DNA from: Leishmania donovani
Taxonomy: Eukaryota > Euglenozoa > Kinetoplastea > Trypanosomatida > Trypanosomatidae
Reading direction: 5' to 3'
NCBI RefSeq assembly: GCF_000227135.1
Contig: NC_018256.1
Span: 888,377 to 952,376 of the forward strand
DNA length: 64,000 bases
This document shows, in pieces, positions 8,317-17,881 of the stretch; positions within the stretch are counted from its first letter, which is position 1; every line of letters begins with the position of its first letter. A program made the position numbers and the translations under genes. Below the pieces are notes generated by a model, which was not told the DNA's origin, made no database searches, and saw nothing but the letters and a program-made list of their open reading frames with translations.

Positions 8317-10422
8317 TCACTCACGACATCCTCTACTACCGCCCTCAACCGATACAGTGACTTCTGGTGGCCTCTTCCATATCTTTGCCACGTAGAGAAA
8401 GCTGGACCGAAAGACGCGGGGCCAGAAACGACTCCCCAAGTCGGCGTGCTCGTCCGCAGAGGGGGCGCCGTGATTAGCACCTTCGACATAAGCGTACCTG
8501 TCGTGCCCTCTCTGCACTGTGCCGTAGTCGAAGACGTGTGCATCCAGGAGTCGCTGCAAGTCACGCCGTTGCTCCTCGCTATCCATCCGCACACAAGCGG
8601 CGACGCTGTCGTCGCTGGCAACGCCAGGCACACTCTTCCCGTCTACCTCATGCGCGTAAGAGAAGGCTGGTACCAAAACGGCTGTAGCCCGTCTCTGGAC
8701 CTCATTGACCGTGGGACGGCCGCACACGTCACACTGATCCACCTTCTCATTGACCGCGTTGGCGCGCTCCAGGAATCGGCGCACAACATACTCGTTTTGC
8801 ACGTACGAGTAGGAGCAGGTGGCGTACACAAGCGTCCCACCTGGTCGAAGCTGGCGATAGCCATTGTCTAGCAGCTTCGACTGGAGAGCAAAGAGAGAGG
8901 TGGATGAAGGGGAGGGGGCGTCTTTCTTGCTGTGCTCGCCGCTCTCAGCACGGGAGCTTGCGAGGGGCTGCGAAGATGCTGATGGCGCCTTCTCTGTCTG
9001 CGACCCCACTTCACCCTCCGCGATGCCAAGGTTCATGTGATGCATGCGATACTCGTTATCAACGCCTCTGCCTTTCCGAATAGTCGATACCGCCGAGGAC
9101 GCCGAACAAGTACCAGGTGCGGAGTTGCGCACTGTATCAGCGGTATTCGCATGCGGCGCGCCGAGCTGCATGTGGGCGACAGAGCCGTCGTGTGAGCACT
9201 CTGCATCCACAAGAACGCGGTCAAATAGCAGCGGCTGCGGCCGCGACGGAGACGTAGTCAATGCATCATCCGCTTGCGAGCCGCAGGCTTTTCCGTGCAG
9301 CCATGCAGCCGCAATGGCGCGGATGTGGGTGGGGGCATAGACTACGGTTGGCGGCGGACTCGACTCCGTCTCGTGAGAGACTAAACACGCAGCCGCCCCC
9401 GAAGCTGGACGGCCTCGCTTCGATCCTGCGGTTGTCGTGGTCACGTTGTGCTGACGTTGAAGCAACCGCTTCTCCACCTTGGTCAGCCCTGTCCCAGCAT
9501 CCACAGCCGATCCGGTGAGATCGAGCGCTGCCGCTGCGCTTTCCATGGAGAAGCGGCACCCATCACCGGCAAACAAGCACACAGGAAGCGATGCCTGAGT
9601 GTCAGCGGTGCCACCCTGCTGCTGCTGCTTTTTGAGTGTGGATCGAGTCATATATAAGCGAGAGAGACTCACATCCACGCCAACAACGAGGCCGTCTGCT
9701 AGGGCCGGCGACGCCACAGAGAGCTGCGCGCCGGTGCCCCCGCCGTGACCCCTCGTCACTGCATCCGCCAGAAGTCCCAGCTTCATGCCGGGAGCACAGC
9801 AAAGGTCCAGAACACGATCCCCCTTACGCGGATGCAGAGCCACCACCGCCGCTATCGACGCCGCATCCATCGCAAGCAGCGTCCCGTCCCGAAAAAGAGG
9901 GTTGCTGCCCATGGCGTACGACCACGGGAGGGCAAACACACCGCAAGGCAGCCACGCCACCGGCTCGACGGACTCCAAGGGCAGGCCAGTGAGCGCAGCG
10001 AGGCCGAGACGTAACACACCGGCGCGCGGAGCGTCGTCGCGAGTGTTGCGCTTTCGACCCTGCGAAGCGACAGCCTCATCGGTGGCCGTCGAGGATGCCC
10101 TTGTGGCACCTGCACGCATAGAGGCATGCAGCGTGGTGACCATCCTCTGTTCTTCAGGAGACAGCAACGTGCTTGTGCACATCCGTGCTGCCGTCGAGTG
10201 TGCGTCCAGCCGCAGAATGGCTTCCGCCCCGGCGTCCAGTACTCGTTCCTCGCATCTCGGATTGATACGAACATAGCGGCGACGATGTTCGTCGTCGAGC
10301 AACGCACGCGCGTCAGCGAACACCTCGGGTGGAATGCATCCATCCTCGCAATGACGGATAAGCTCAGCTGAAAATGTGTGTGGGTAGTTGCTGTGTGCTG
10401 CACCAGTGGCACCTCCAGCCAT
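8317..10422 (-). CDS. NSUN/RsmB family RNA (cytosine-5) methyltransferase
   Basis: 701 residues from the ATG at 10420-10422. A longer frame reads back into a (CA)n repeat and a GTG, giving an implausible VCV tail, so it was rejected. SAM-dependent Rossmann motifs are clear: DLCCAPG (206-212, motif I), VVGVDVS (246-252, motif II), DRVLVDAECSHDGS (401-414, motif IV with Cys409) and YATCSYSYVQNE (533-544, motif VI with Cys536). Cys536 in TCS is the expected nucleophile and Cys409 the release cysteine. Motif IV has Glu where most family members have Pro (D-x-P-C-S). The segment LPWSYAMGSNPLFRDGTLLAMD just before motif I fits the usual substrate-binding entry. There are two long low-complexity inserts (about 300-395 and 420-505). 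The target, tRNA or rRNA, cannot be told from sequence. Confidence 0.9.
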   Translation of the reverse strand: MAGGATGAAHSNYPHTFSAELIRHCEDGCIPPEVFADARALLDDEHRRRYVRINPRCEERVLDAGAEAILRLDAHSTAARMCTSTLLSPEEQRMVTTLHASMRAGATRASSTATDEAVASQGRKRNTRDDAPRAGVLRLGLAALTGLPLESVEPVAWLPCGVFALPWSYAMGSNPLFRDGTLLAMDAASIAAVVALHPRKGDRVLDLCCAPGMKLGLLADAVTRGHGGGTGAQLSVASPALADGLVVGVDVSLSRLYMTRSTLKKQQQQGGTADTQASLPVCLFAGDGCRFSMESAAAALDLTGSAVDAGTGLTKVEKRLLQRQHNVTTTTAGSKRGRPASGAAACLVSHETESSPPPTVVYAPTHIRAIAAAWLHGKACGSQADDALTTSPSRPQPLLFDRVLVDAECSHDGSVAHMQLGAPHANTADTVRNSAPGTCSASSAVSTIRKGRGVDNEYRMHHMNLGIAEGEVGSQTEKAPSASSQPLASSRAESGEHSKKDAPSPSSTSLFALQSKLLDNGYRQLRPGGTLVYATCSYSYVQNEYVVRRFLERANAVNEKVDQCDVCGRPTVNEVQRRATAVLVPAFSYAHEVDGKSVPGVASDDSVAACVRMDSEEQRRDLQRLLDAHVFDYGTVQRGHDRYAYVEGANHGAPSADEHADLGSRFWPRVFRSSFLYVAKIWKRPPEVTVSVEGGSRGCRE

Positions 10423-11030
10423 GGCGGGCACACACACACACACAAAGACACACGGCGAGAAGAACAGAAAAGAGCCCCAGTCGTTGCTGAATGACAGACC
10501 GGGAGGCCTTGTGCGCTGACTTTGTAAAGGAGGCGTCGTATGGCGGGCGAGCTTCTCGCAGAGAGGAGGAGGGAGGGGATTGGCGTAGCGGCGAGATTTT
10601 GTCGTTCACCTCGCCGCATCCCTAGGCACAGATCGGGGGTGGGCGGAGAGGGCTGCGGACGACGAAGAGCCCTAGACGGGAGGGGGTAGGGAAATGAAAC
10701 TCTGGTCGTCGCGTTGACGGGAACCAGTTCAGAGAGACAGGTGGTGTTTCGCGCACTCGGAGTAGTGCCGGACGTATGCGCACGTGTATCTCGCCTTCTT
10801 CGTTTCGCCCATGAGCGTGTGGCTCTCGCGAAGTTCCTCGTGCTGTTTTTTTTTTGTGGATGTGCACCCCGTTCGTGTAAACAGGTTCTGCGCGTATATG
10901 TGAATGAAAACAAAAAACCATTTTCGACGGCGCGGGCCACGCGCCTCCTTCGACCAACGTCCACACGACTGTGGAAAGCTGGCCTGTTATGTTACGAGCG
11001 CGTTCGGGGTGAGTGGAAGGCACCTCACGC
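10423..11030. other. Spacer between PPR-PIN gene and methyltransferase
   Basis: 608 bp with a T9 run at 10846-10854 and purine-rich plus-strand tracts at 10457-10476 and 10559-10579. The second is followed on the minus strand by an AG at 10555-10556, which could be the splice acceptor of the methyltransferase mRNA with a leader of about 130 nt. No gene was seen. Confidence 0.55.
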
Positions 11031-13145
11031 TTACAGTCGTGATTTTGGTCCTCTGGCACCGGGTGCACCCACCGCAGCGGCAACGGCGCCCTCGCTGATC
11101 GGCAATGCAGGCGGCGCCATCTGTCTGAGTTGATCGGGGTAGTGCACCGGGACAAGCAGAACGCCGACGCGCACTGCATTCCAGTGGCGCACCGCTGCAA
11201 GCTGCGATGCGTTTGTGGAAAGCACGTGCACCTCCGCATCGGGGTTGAGAGACTTGAGCATGGCGGCCACCGCTGTCACGCGCTCCACGGAGGTGATGCG
11301 GCGGGGAGAGTGCAGCACCATCGGGAAGGCTGCAGCCGCGGCGGGCAACGCCTTCGAAGAGACGAGCGAGGAAGCACCTATGTCGGCAGCACCTCTATCT
11401 GCTTCGCGTATCACGAGGTTCTTCGCGGCGTCCTCTGTGCCGCGTTCTCCACTCTGATCGGCTCTCACGGCGCCGGCGACCTCAGCGGCTTCTCCAACAG
11501 GTGTGAGACGCCTCAGCAGCGCTTGGCCATACGCGGAAACGGCCTTCGCCACTGTTGTCGGAGTTGGAGGGCTTTCGGGCAGCAGGCTCTGCGTCTCCGC
11601 CTCTTCACGCAGCGCCTTCAGCGCCTCAGGACTGGCTGGCCCGCCTTCGGAGAGGTACGTGTGTGAAAGAAGCTGGTGCGCATAGGGAAGCACACGCAGC
11701 ATGCGCCACTCCTCCCGTTTTAGCAGGAGTCCCAGGCGACGCAGCGTCGTCTTTATGTGGAGCCCTTGCACTGAGTTTCCATTCTCGCGGGCGCGCCGCA
11801 CCAGCAGGCGCACGGACGCAAACGGAACAAACACCGAGTCGTAGTGGTGGATAAGGGACTCGAAAGTCGTCGAGAGCAGGACGTTGTGGTCGACCACAGC
11901 CACCCGCCCTTGCACGAGCCAGCGCTGCTCCAGCGAGCCGCTGGTTCCGAGCTGCCGCGTCGCAGCTGCCACAACGTCGCCAATCTTATCCTGGAAGGAC
12001 TCGTACACGAGCAGGGCGTCGTGGGGACGGGGATGGGAGAGCAGCGCATCCACCATGGCGACACTCAGGGAAAGTGTGTGGGTCAGTGGGTTGCCGGCAT
12101 CGACACAGTCCAGCTTGTACTCGCGCTCCGCGAACTGGGTCGCCTCGTGGTTCAGCTGCATTCGGAACAAGTTCAGCAGCACGTTGCGGTACATGGTGTC
12201 GGTTATTGGCATGCCGAGCGCGTGCGCCTCAGCGACGCAGCGGATGCAGTGGGCCACGCTGTGCGGATGAAGCTGCTGCAGTGTGTTGAGAGTCTCGGTG
12301 CTGGGTTGCACGTTGTGCTCCTGCATGGAGTGGAACAGTTCAATACCCTTCTCCCAGTTACGGCCTCCCATGGTGGCGAGCACCGCGTTGTAGTGCCCCG
12401 CCGTCACCTCCACGCTTGCCTCCAGTGCGCGCAGAATCGCCAGACCGTACGACCACCGCGCCGGCATCTTGCTTTGTGCGATGAGGCGAAGGAGCTCGAG
12501 GTAGACGACGCCGTTCGGCTTCGTGCCGTGCTGGACGGCGTCCGAGAAGACCTTTAGGCCCATCTGCCAGGGCCCGTAGCGGCGGCACGCGTTCATGACA
12601 GCGTGGGTAGCAAGCGGGTCCAGCACCTGCTGATCGCGCCACATGCTTTCGCAGTGCCGCATTGCCGCCCTCCAGTTACCGGCGTTGCGGTAGGTCGACA
12701 GGAGGGCGCCGTGAAGGCGTTCATTCACCTTACCCTCCGAGACGGCGTCCTTCCAGAATTGCAGCGCTTTGCGTGTTTGCCGCTCGTCATTCGCATGTGC
12801 CATGAGGACGCAGTAGTGCTGCGATGTGAGAGGCTGCTTGGCATCGCGGAGCGCCTGAACGACCACCTCGGTGCGGTCGAACCGGCGCAGCGCGCGGTGT
12901 TGCTTGAGAAGAGTGGCGATCTGCTCCCGGTGGAGCTCGTTCACCTGCAGGGCGTGCTTCAAGGCCACCGGCAGCCGCTCCGTCGGGGTCTGCGCTAAAA
13001 CAGTCGTAACAGAGGGCTTGGCTTCGCTGGTATGATGAACAAGGTTCTTGCGTTTGCCGTAGAGAAGTCGACCCACGTTCGGCTCTCGTGAACGTCCTTG
13101 CTTATAAAGCGCTAGAGTGCGCCGCATGCTACCCCCGAGCCACAT
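11031..13145 (-). CDS. Pentatricopeptide repeat protein with a probable C-terminal PIN-like domain
   Basis: 704 residues from the ATG at 13143-13145; the frame opens further to a GTG but that stretch reads through a T-rich leader. The N-terminus (MRRTLALYKQGRSRE, from the second Met) is basic and fits mitochondrial import. Residues about 100-385 form helical PPR-type repeats, such as NERLHGALLSTYRNAGNWRA and GHYNAVLATMGGRNWEKGIE. A new block follows: VAVVDHNVLL (415-424) and DSVFVPFASVRLLVRRAR (436-453). This is the pattern of a PIN nuclease domain, with the first catalytic Asp at 419. Near the end, EVHVLSTNASQLAAVRHWNA looks like the last PIN strand and helix. If active, it would be an organellar RNA nuclease guided by PPRs, analogous in layout to PRORP but with a different nuclease fold. 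The remaining acidic residues could not be verified by eye. Confidence 0.85.
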   Translation of the reverse strand: MWLGGSMRRTLALYKQGRSREPNVGRLLYGKRKNLVHHTSEAKPSVTTVLAQTPTERLPVALKHALQVNELHREQIATLLKQHRALRRFDRTEVVVQALRDAKQPLTSQHYCVLMAHANDERQTRKALQFWKDAVSEGKVNERLHGALLSTYRNAGNWRAAMRHCESMWRDQQVLDPLATHAVMNACRRYGPWQMGLKVFSDAVQHGTKPNGVVYLELLRLIAQSKMPARWSYGLAILRALEASVEVTAGHYNAVLATMGGRNWEKGIELFHSMQEHNVQPSTETLNTLQQLHPHSVAHCIRCVAEAHALGMPITDTMYRNVLLNLFRMQLNHEATQFAEREYKLDCVDAGNPLTHTLSLSVAMVDALLSHPRPHDALLVYESFQDKIGDVVAAATRQLGTSGSLEQRWLVQGRVAVVDHNVLLSTTFESLIHHYDSVFVPFASVRLLVRRARENGNSVQGLHIKTTLRRLGLLLKREEWRMLRVLPYAHQLLSHTYLSEGGPASPEALKALREEAETQSLLPESPPTPTTVAKAVSAYGQALLRRLTPVGEAAEVAGAVRADQSGERGTEDAAKNLVIREADRGAADIGASSLVSSKALPAAAAAFPMVLHSPRRITSVERVTAVAAMLKSLNPDAEVHVLSTNASQLAAVRHWNAVRVGVLLVPVHYPDQLRQMAPPALPISEGAVAAAVGAPGARGPKSRL

Positions 13146-13244
13146 GATGGATAGAAAAGACCGAAACTCGACGGAGGAACGAAAAAAAAAAGCGTGCGCC
13201 ACTGGTGGTGTTGTCCAGCGCTCACCCAGCGATGGCGAATGCCC

Positions 13245-13290
13245 GTGTGTGTGTGTGTGTGTGTGGGTGGGTGGGTGGGCGGGTGGGTGT
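13245..13290. repeat. (GT)n followed by six GGG runs (G-quadruplex motif on + strand)
   Basis: A GT dinucleotide run at 13245-13264 passes directly into six GGG triplets at 13265-67, 13269-71, 13273-75, 13277-79, 13281-83 and 13285-87. They are separated by single bases (T or C). This satisfies the strictest intramolecular G4 pattern. The G strand is the non-transcribed strand, so the RNA would be C-rich. Confidence 0.9.
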
Positions 13291-14649
13291 CTCCCGCGTA
13301 CTCCAGTGCTCCTTCCACTGGGTAGTGGGATAGACTACTGAGCGCGCACTCCATTGAGCGTCGACGGGAAATGCGCGGCGGAGGAAGGGGTGCAGAGACG
13401 GCGGGGGGGGGCAAAGAAAGGAACAAGCAGCTTGAGAAGAGGGAGGACAAAGGATGAGGCGTCGTGGCTATCTTTCTCCATATGTGTTGCCATGCCCACC
13501 TTCTAGGCTACGGCGCACAAGTTCGCACGACTTTGACCAGCGGAGGCGCACTGCATGTGAGTGTTTCAATGCCACGGTGCTAGAAGGAGGAGTTCGGGGG
13601 GGGGGGTGAGAGCGAAACGTCAACGACACAGGCAAGCGCTCAGCGCTTGAAGACGCACACACGCCCTGACGTAGACGCGCGCACGACGGAGAGCTCATAT
13701 TTGCGGCTCGGCGAACAGGACTACTCCCGCGTATGATGTTCCATTGTCACCCACTTGCTCACGTATGAGTGTCGCGTTTGTTGGCCGAGTCTTCCGTGTG
13801 CATTTCAAGTATTAGTAACTCCGACAAGTCACAGCGAGAAAGCTGCAAGGGGAAAGAGGGACTCCCGCGCGGCATCGTTTCGCCGCCTGCGTTCGCCCAC
13901 ACGCTCATGCACGCGCGCGCACACACCCACGCAGCGACAGTGGCACCTCCAGCAGGTTCACCACGAAAAATGAAACACACAAAACAACCCCCTCCCACTG
14001 CCATAAGAACGCTTGACTGCAAGCGCGGCTGGTGTCGATGTACACCATCCACAGCAGCAGGCATCCAGACCTAGGTAGCTACTTCACGCTTCTCACATGA
14101 TCGCATCCCACTCACACTGAATTTCACTTCTGCTACTCAGCCGCCGTGGGGCAGCAGTGACGCAGGCAGACGCGCCCGCACGGAAGCCATGCAACAGGAG
14201 AACAAAAAGGAGGAGCAGAGCCGAGTTGCGGCTCCGACGTCGAGAGAAGAGAACCACAAAGCCCAGACGAAAAAAAAACGAGCAAAACGAGAAGGGCACA
14301 GGTATACGGCCCCGAGCTCATCAGCTCACAGCAATATTGGACGAGTAAAAGCAAGAGAGAAAGAGGGGGCAGGGAGGGAAGAGCCCGGCGCCCAAAGCGG
14401 CGAACCCCTCCACACACACCCACACACATGCGACACCGCCCCTCTTCGGCCCTCAGTCTTCTCTGTTCTCCGCCGGACTCCACCGCCAAGCGAAAAAAAA
14501 TGAAAAAAAAAAAAGATCTGCCGCAGACGGGGGCTTGACAGACACACTCGCATCAGAGGGAGGAGCGGGGAGGGGACTCGTCCCTTGTTCCTCCTCCCCT
14601 CCTGTCGCACCATCCCAGCAACATTCGGCGACGCACGCCGTGGGAAGAA

Positions 14650-14674
14650 GGGGAGGGAGGGAGGGAGGGAGGGG
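14650..14674. repeat. (GGGA)n run
   Basis: Five or more G-triplets separated by single A residues on the plus strand, again able to form a G-quadruplex in single-stranded DNA. It lies in the spacer behind the AMPK-like gene. Confidence 0.8.
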
Positions 14675-15299
14675 TAGAGAAGACGCGTGGAGGACGGAGA
14701 GAGAAAACACGAAGGCAGAGGAGCATAAAATGTAGCTGAAAACGAAAAGAAGTGGAAAGATCACGCCAGCGCGGCGGCGGCAGCGGCGGCGGACGTGAGA
14801 AGGTCAGAAAAGTGCGCCACCCTATCGAAAAGATACATTGCGTTCTTCCTCCTTCCCTTTTTATTTTCCGTTTGCACGAGCGTGCAGGGAGACAGCGGGG
14901 ATTCACAGAGTGAGGGTCAGAGCCGCTGCACAGGGGAGAGGTGCGCACCGAGAAAGGAAGAAGATGCACAGGGGATACCTTGCCTACGAAGACGTGCACC
15001 GCGTTCTGTAAAGGAGTAGAGACCGGCGTAGAGAGACGGGGAGGCACACATGAAGGTCAAAAAGTCGCTGCGCTGGATGGGGAGCTAAAACGCAGACAGC
15101 GTTCATGCGCTGTCGGCATGCCACTCCTTTCTCCAGCGCCTCTCTACCGATGGCCTCGTTGGCTCCGCTGGCCAGAACCCATCTTCCCAACTACCCATCT
15201 CAGGTATGGGTGTACGCGCTGAGGAGCACGTGCACAGAAAAACACGCACACATCTTTTGCAGTAACCCTGCCGCGCCAGCTCAACTGCTTTGCGTTCTC

Positions 15300-17747
15300 T
15301 TAGCCCAACTTCCTGACCAGCGTATCAGAGAGGAGAAGCACCAGGTCCGCGGCGACCATGGCATTGCGCACGACCTTGAAATCCACCAGGTAACCTTTAT
15401 CGTGCCGCTCGTGAATGCGAAAGAAGTAGAGGGAAATAACGACAGGATTTGCCGGTGACGAGGCTGGTTCCGCAATTGCGGAGGTGGAGGCAGCGGCGCT
15501 CGCTGGTGGGGACGCGCCGCGTGGGTCACGCGGCGAGGACGTCGACTCAGACCCGCTCTCAATCGCATGTGCTGACTGCAGCACTCCCGACGCCGCGCTT
15601 CCAGAGACTATCGCCGCTTCCTCGTCTCCGCCCTGTAGGCCGCCGAAATAGTTGCCGCGCGCGACCTGGCTCGAGCTAGTGTTGAAGCCGCCACCTGGTG
15701 CGCTCCCGAAGCTGCGAGCCGCAGCGCCTGCCCGGCGTGTGCGGGTTATATGTGCGTGGATGCACTCCTCGTCGCGTTGCATGCTACCGGCGATGTCTCC
15801 GTCCTCGTGATCGTCACTGCTGCCGCTCCCTGGGGCACCGCTGCGGCAGCCAATCCGGATCGGTGCAGAGGATTCAACGGAGTAAGTGCTTAGCGTGTTT
15901 CGGCGTGTGGACGCGTTGCGGCTCTGCGTCGAGTCCGCCATCACACTCCATGTCTCGGCTGTTGACCGTGCCAAGAGGCGGAAGGGCGAGACCACCTTCC
16001 ACTGCATCTTGAAGGTACGCAGGACGTCATAGATGGCGGAAAGCGCCTGCTCTGCCCGCCAGTCCGTCATGATACCGATGCGCCAGCCGTAGTTGTTCTC
16101 CACAATGAACTGCTCCTCCTCCGCGGTGTACATGGCGTGCTTGCGGGCTACAGATCCGACGCGCGGCTGGTCGCTCAGGTTCGCCCCCAGCTGCGAGGCG
16201 GCGGTTCCCCCTGTGCTGCTCTGCATGCCAGCACGCCGGTAGCTGCTGCTGCCGCCCGTGAGCCCCGCCGCGCCGCGCAGACTGCCTGGCGCATAAGAGG
16301 AAGAGCCTACGCTGCCGGAGCCGACCAGGGATCCGGAGCACATCTTGGAAGTGATACGGAAGGAGCCGACTGCGATCGACCCGCCTGGACCGCCATTGCC
16401 GCTGCCATCGCTCAGGCTCGTATCGCTCACCTTTGTTGGGTCGCCAAGGGTTGCGACGGAAGCGGGCACGAAGCAGCCGCGGTTGTAGGCCCACTTGTTC
16501 CTCGTGGCGTCTTCTTCGTCAAGCAGCACCACCATCGCGGGGCTCTGCGTCAGCATGAGGCCCATGTTGAGCTCCCGCTCTGTCGCCTTTGGCTGAAACT
16601 TCGTCTGCTGGGCGCCGATGACGTGGCTCACCCCGCGGGACTCATCGCCGGACATGCCAAGCTCGCGCACTTCAGCCGCAATCTCGCGACGGCGGCGTGC
16701 GTCCAACAGAATATTATAGGCGACAAAGGCGGCCCCGTAGCCGAGCTCGAGCTCCTTGCGCACATCTCTGTCCCGCACTCCCAGCCGCTTCGCTGTTTCG
16801 CTCACCAACACCGATAAAATGCGGTCTTCCTTCACGCTGAAGATGGACTCACTGTAAGACAGCCGCATTGGCAGGCGTTGATTGAACCAGGCGTTGTCGC
16901 GGATTTGCGGGACGGTGAGCCGCACGAGTGGGTCCACGACGAGGATCTGCTGAATGAGCTCCCGCGGCCCCGTCTGCATGTTGGATGGGATGGCATACTT
17001 GCCCTTCTTGATCTTGCTGAAAAGGAGCGGGATGCTATCCTCGTCGAACGGCAGGCACCCGCAGAGCAGCGCGTAGAGAATGACGCCACAAGACCATACA
17101 TCCACCTCTGGACCAAAGTACAGTTTACCTGAAATGACCTCCGGTGCGGCGTAGTTGGGCGACCCGCACGACGTCGCGAGGAACTCGCCATCCTTCGTGA
17201 TGTTCGAAAGACCAAAGTCGATCAGCTTTACCTGCAGCCCAGTTCCCAGCAGAATGTTCTCTGGCTTTAGGTCACGATGCACGACGCGGAAGTGGTGGCA
17301 GTACTCGATCGCGCACACAATCTGCTGGAAGATGTAACGCGCCTCACTTTCCCGCACGCGGCCCTTCTGGACAATGTAGTCGTACAGCTCTCCGCCTTCC
17401 ACGTACTCCATAATAAGGTACATGTCCGTAGGTGTGGAGATGACCTCGTAGAGACGGCAGATGTTCGGGTGAGAGAACAGCTGCAGAATTTCGATCTCGC
17501 GGTGAATCTTCTTGTCCATGTTGGCGGACTTGAGTTTTTGGCGGTTGAGGATCTTGATGGCGACATACTCTCCAGTGTGCACGTGTCGCCCTTTCTTCAC
17601 CTTGCCAAAGCTACCGCGGCCGATGGTCTCGCGAATGACGTAGCTGCCGATCATCTGCTCGGGCAGCATCGGGTTCGCGCGGGGACCACCGCTACGAGAG
17701 TGTGGGTAGCTGCCCTCTCGTGACGGTGGGTACGCGGCCTGTGCCAT
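15300..17747 (-). CDS. SNF1/AMPK alpha-type serine/threonine protein kinase
   Basis: 815 residues from a true ATG. The kinase domain spans about 35-290 and is complete: GRGSFGKV (43-50), VAIK (Lys65), HRDLKPEN (157-164), DFG (177-179) and an activation loop LATSCGSPNYAAPE with Thr192 as the expected activating site for an LKB1-type upstream kinase. After the kinase core comes a UBA/autoinhibitory-like helix bundle (about 310-360, VSETAKRLGVRDRDVRKELE). A long Ser/Gly-rich linker follows, then NNYGWRIGIMTDWRA with FKMQWKVVSPFRLLAR, which match the KA1-like C-terminal regulatory segment of AMPK alpha. The extreme C-terminus (YFFRIHERHDKGYLVDFKVV) fits the last strand of that domain. It is expected to form an energy-sensing trimer with beta and gamma subunits encoded elsewhere. 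Kinetoplastids are known to have AMPK alpha paralogues; which one this is cannot be decided here. Confidence 0.95.
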   Translation of the reverse strand: MAQAAYPPSREGSYPHSRSGGPRANPMLPEQMIGSYVIRETIGRGSFGKVKKGRHVHTGEYVAIKILNRQKLKSANMDKKIHREIEILQLFSHPNICRLYEVISTPTDMYLIMEYVEGGELYDYIVQKGRVRESEARYIFQQIVCAIEYCHHFRVVHRDLKPENILLGTGLQVKLIDFGLSNITKDGEFLATSCGSPNYAAPEVISGKLYFGPEVDVWSCGVILYALLCGCLPFDEDSIPLLFSKIKKGKYAIPSNMQTGPRELIQQILVVDPLVRLTVPQIRDNAWFNQRLPMRLSYSESIFSVKEDRILSVLVSETAKRLGVRDRDVRKELELGYGAAFVAYNILLDARRRREIAAEVRELGMSGDESRGVSHVIGAQQTKFQPKATERELNMGLMLTQSPAMVVLLDEEDATRNKWAYNRGCFVPASVATLGDPTKVSDTSLSDGSGNGGPGGSIAVGSFRITSKMCSGSLVGSGSVGSSSYAPGSLRGAAGLTGGSSSYRRAGMQSSTGGTAASQLGANLSDQPRVGSVARKHAMYTAEEEQFIVENNYGWRIGIMTDWRAEQALSAIYDVLRTFKMQWKVVSPFRLLARSTAETWSVMADSTQSRNASTRRNTLSTYSVESSAPIRIGCRSGAPGSGSSDDHEDGDIAGSMQRDEECIHAHITRTRRAGAAARSFGSAPGGGFNTSSSQVARGNYFGGLQGGDEEAAIVSGSAASGVLQSAHAIESGSESTSSPRDPRGASPPASAAASTSAIAEPASSPANPVVISLYFFRIHERHDKGYLVDFKVVRNAMVAADLVLLLSDTLVRKLG

Positions 17748-17827
17748 TGTGTGCAGCTTTCCGTGATGGCTGGCAATGGTACGGCGATTGTCTCACAGGA
17801 GAGGCTAGCGTGCAGCAGCGCAGTGAC

Positions 17828-17881
17828 CTGGTGGAATGGTGGTGGAAGACGTGGAAAGGAAAAGCAAAAAGAAAAAGGGGT
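17828..17881 (-). promoter_or_regulatory. Predicted spliced-leader acceptor for the AMPK-like gene
   Basis: On the minus strand a pyrimidine tract (complement of 17852-17880) is followed by its first AG at 17829-17828. This gives a leader of about 80 nt before the ATG at 17747, the normal layout for trypanosomatid trans-splicing. Confidence 0.55.

Larger units (their letters stand above)
13146..15299. other. Spacer behind the AMPK-like gene, rich in simple repeats
   Basis: 2.15 kb without a credible gene. It holds a (GT)n run at 13245-13264, a G-quadruplex-type (GGGT)n run at 13265-13287, a second GGGA-type run at 14650-14674, several A8-A11 runs, and purine-rich plus strand throughout. It is expected to be the 3' UTR of the kinase gene plus the leader of the PPR gene. 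Confidence 0.65.

Noticed and set aside
9852..10964. 370-residue minus-strand frame overlapping the methyltransferase start
   Set aside because: Its 3' half is the methyltransferase in another frame and its 5' half is leader sequence; no domain.
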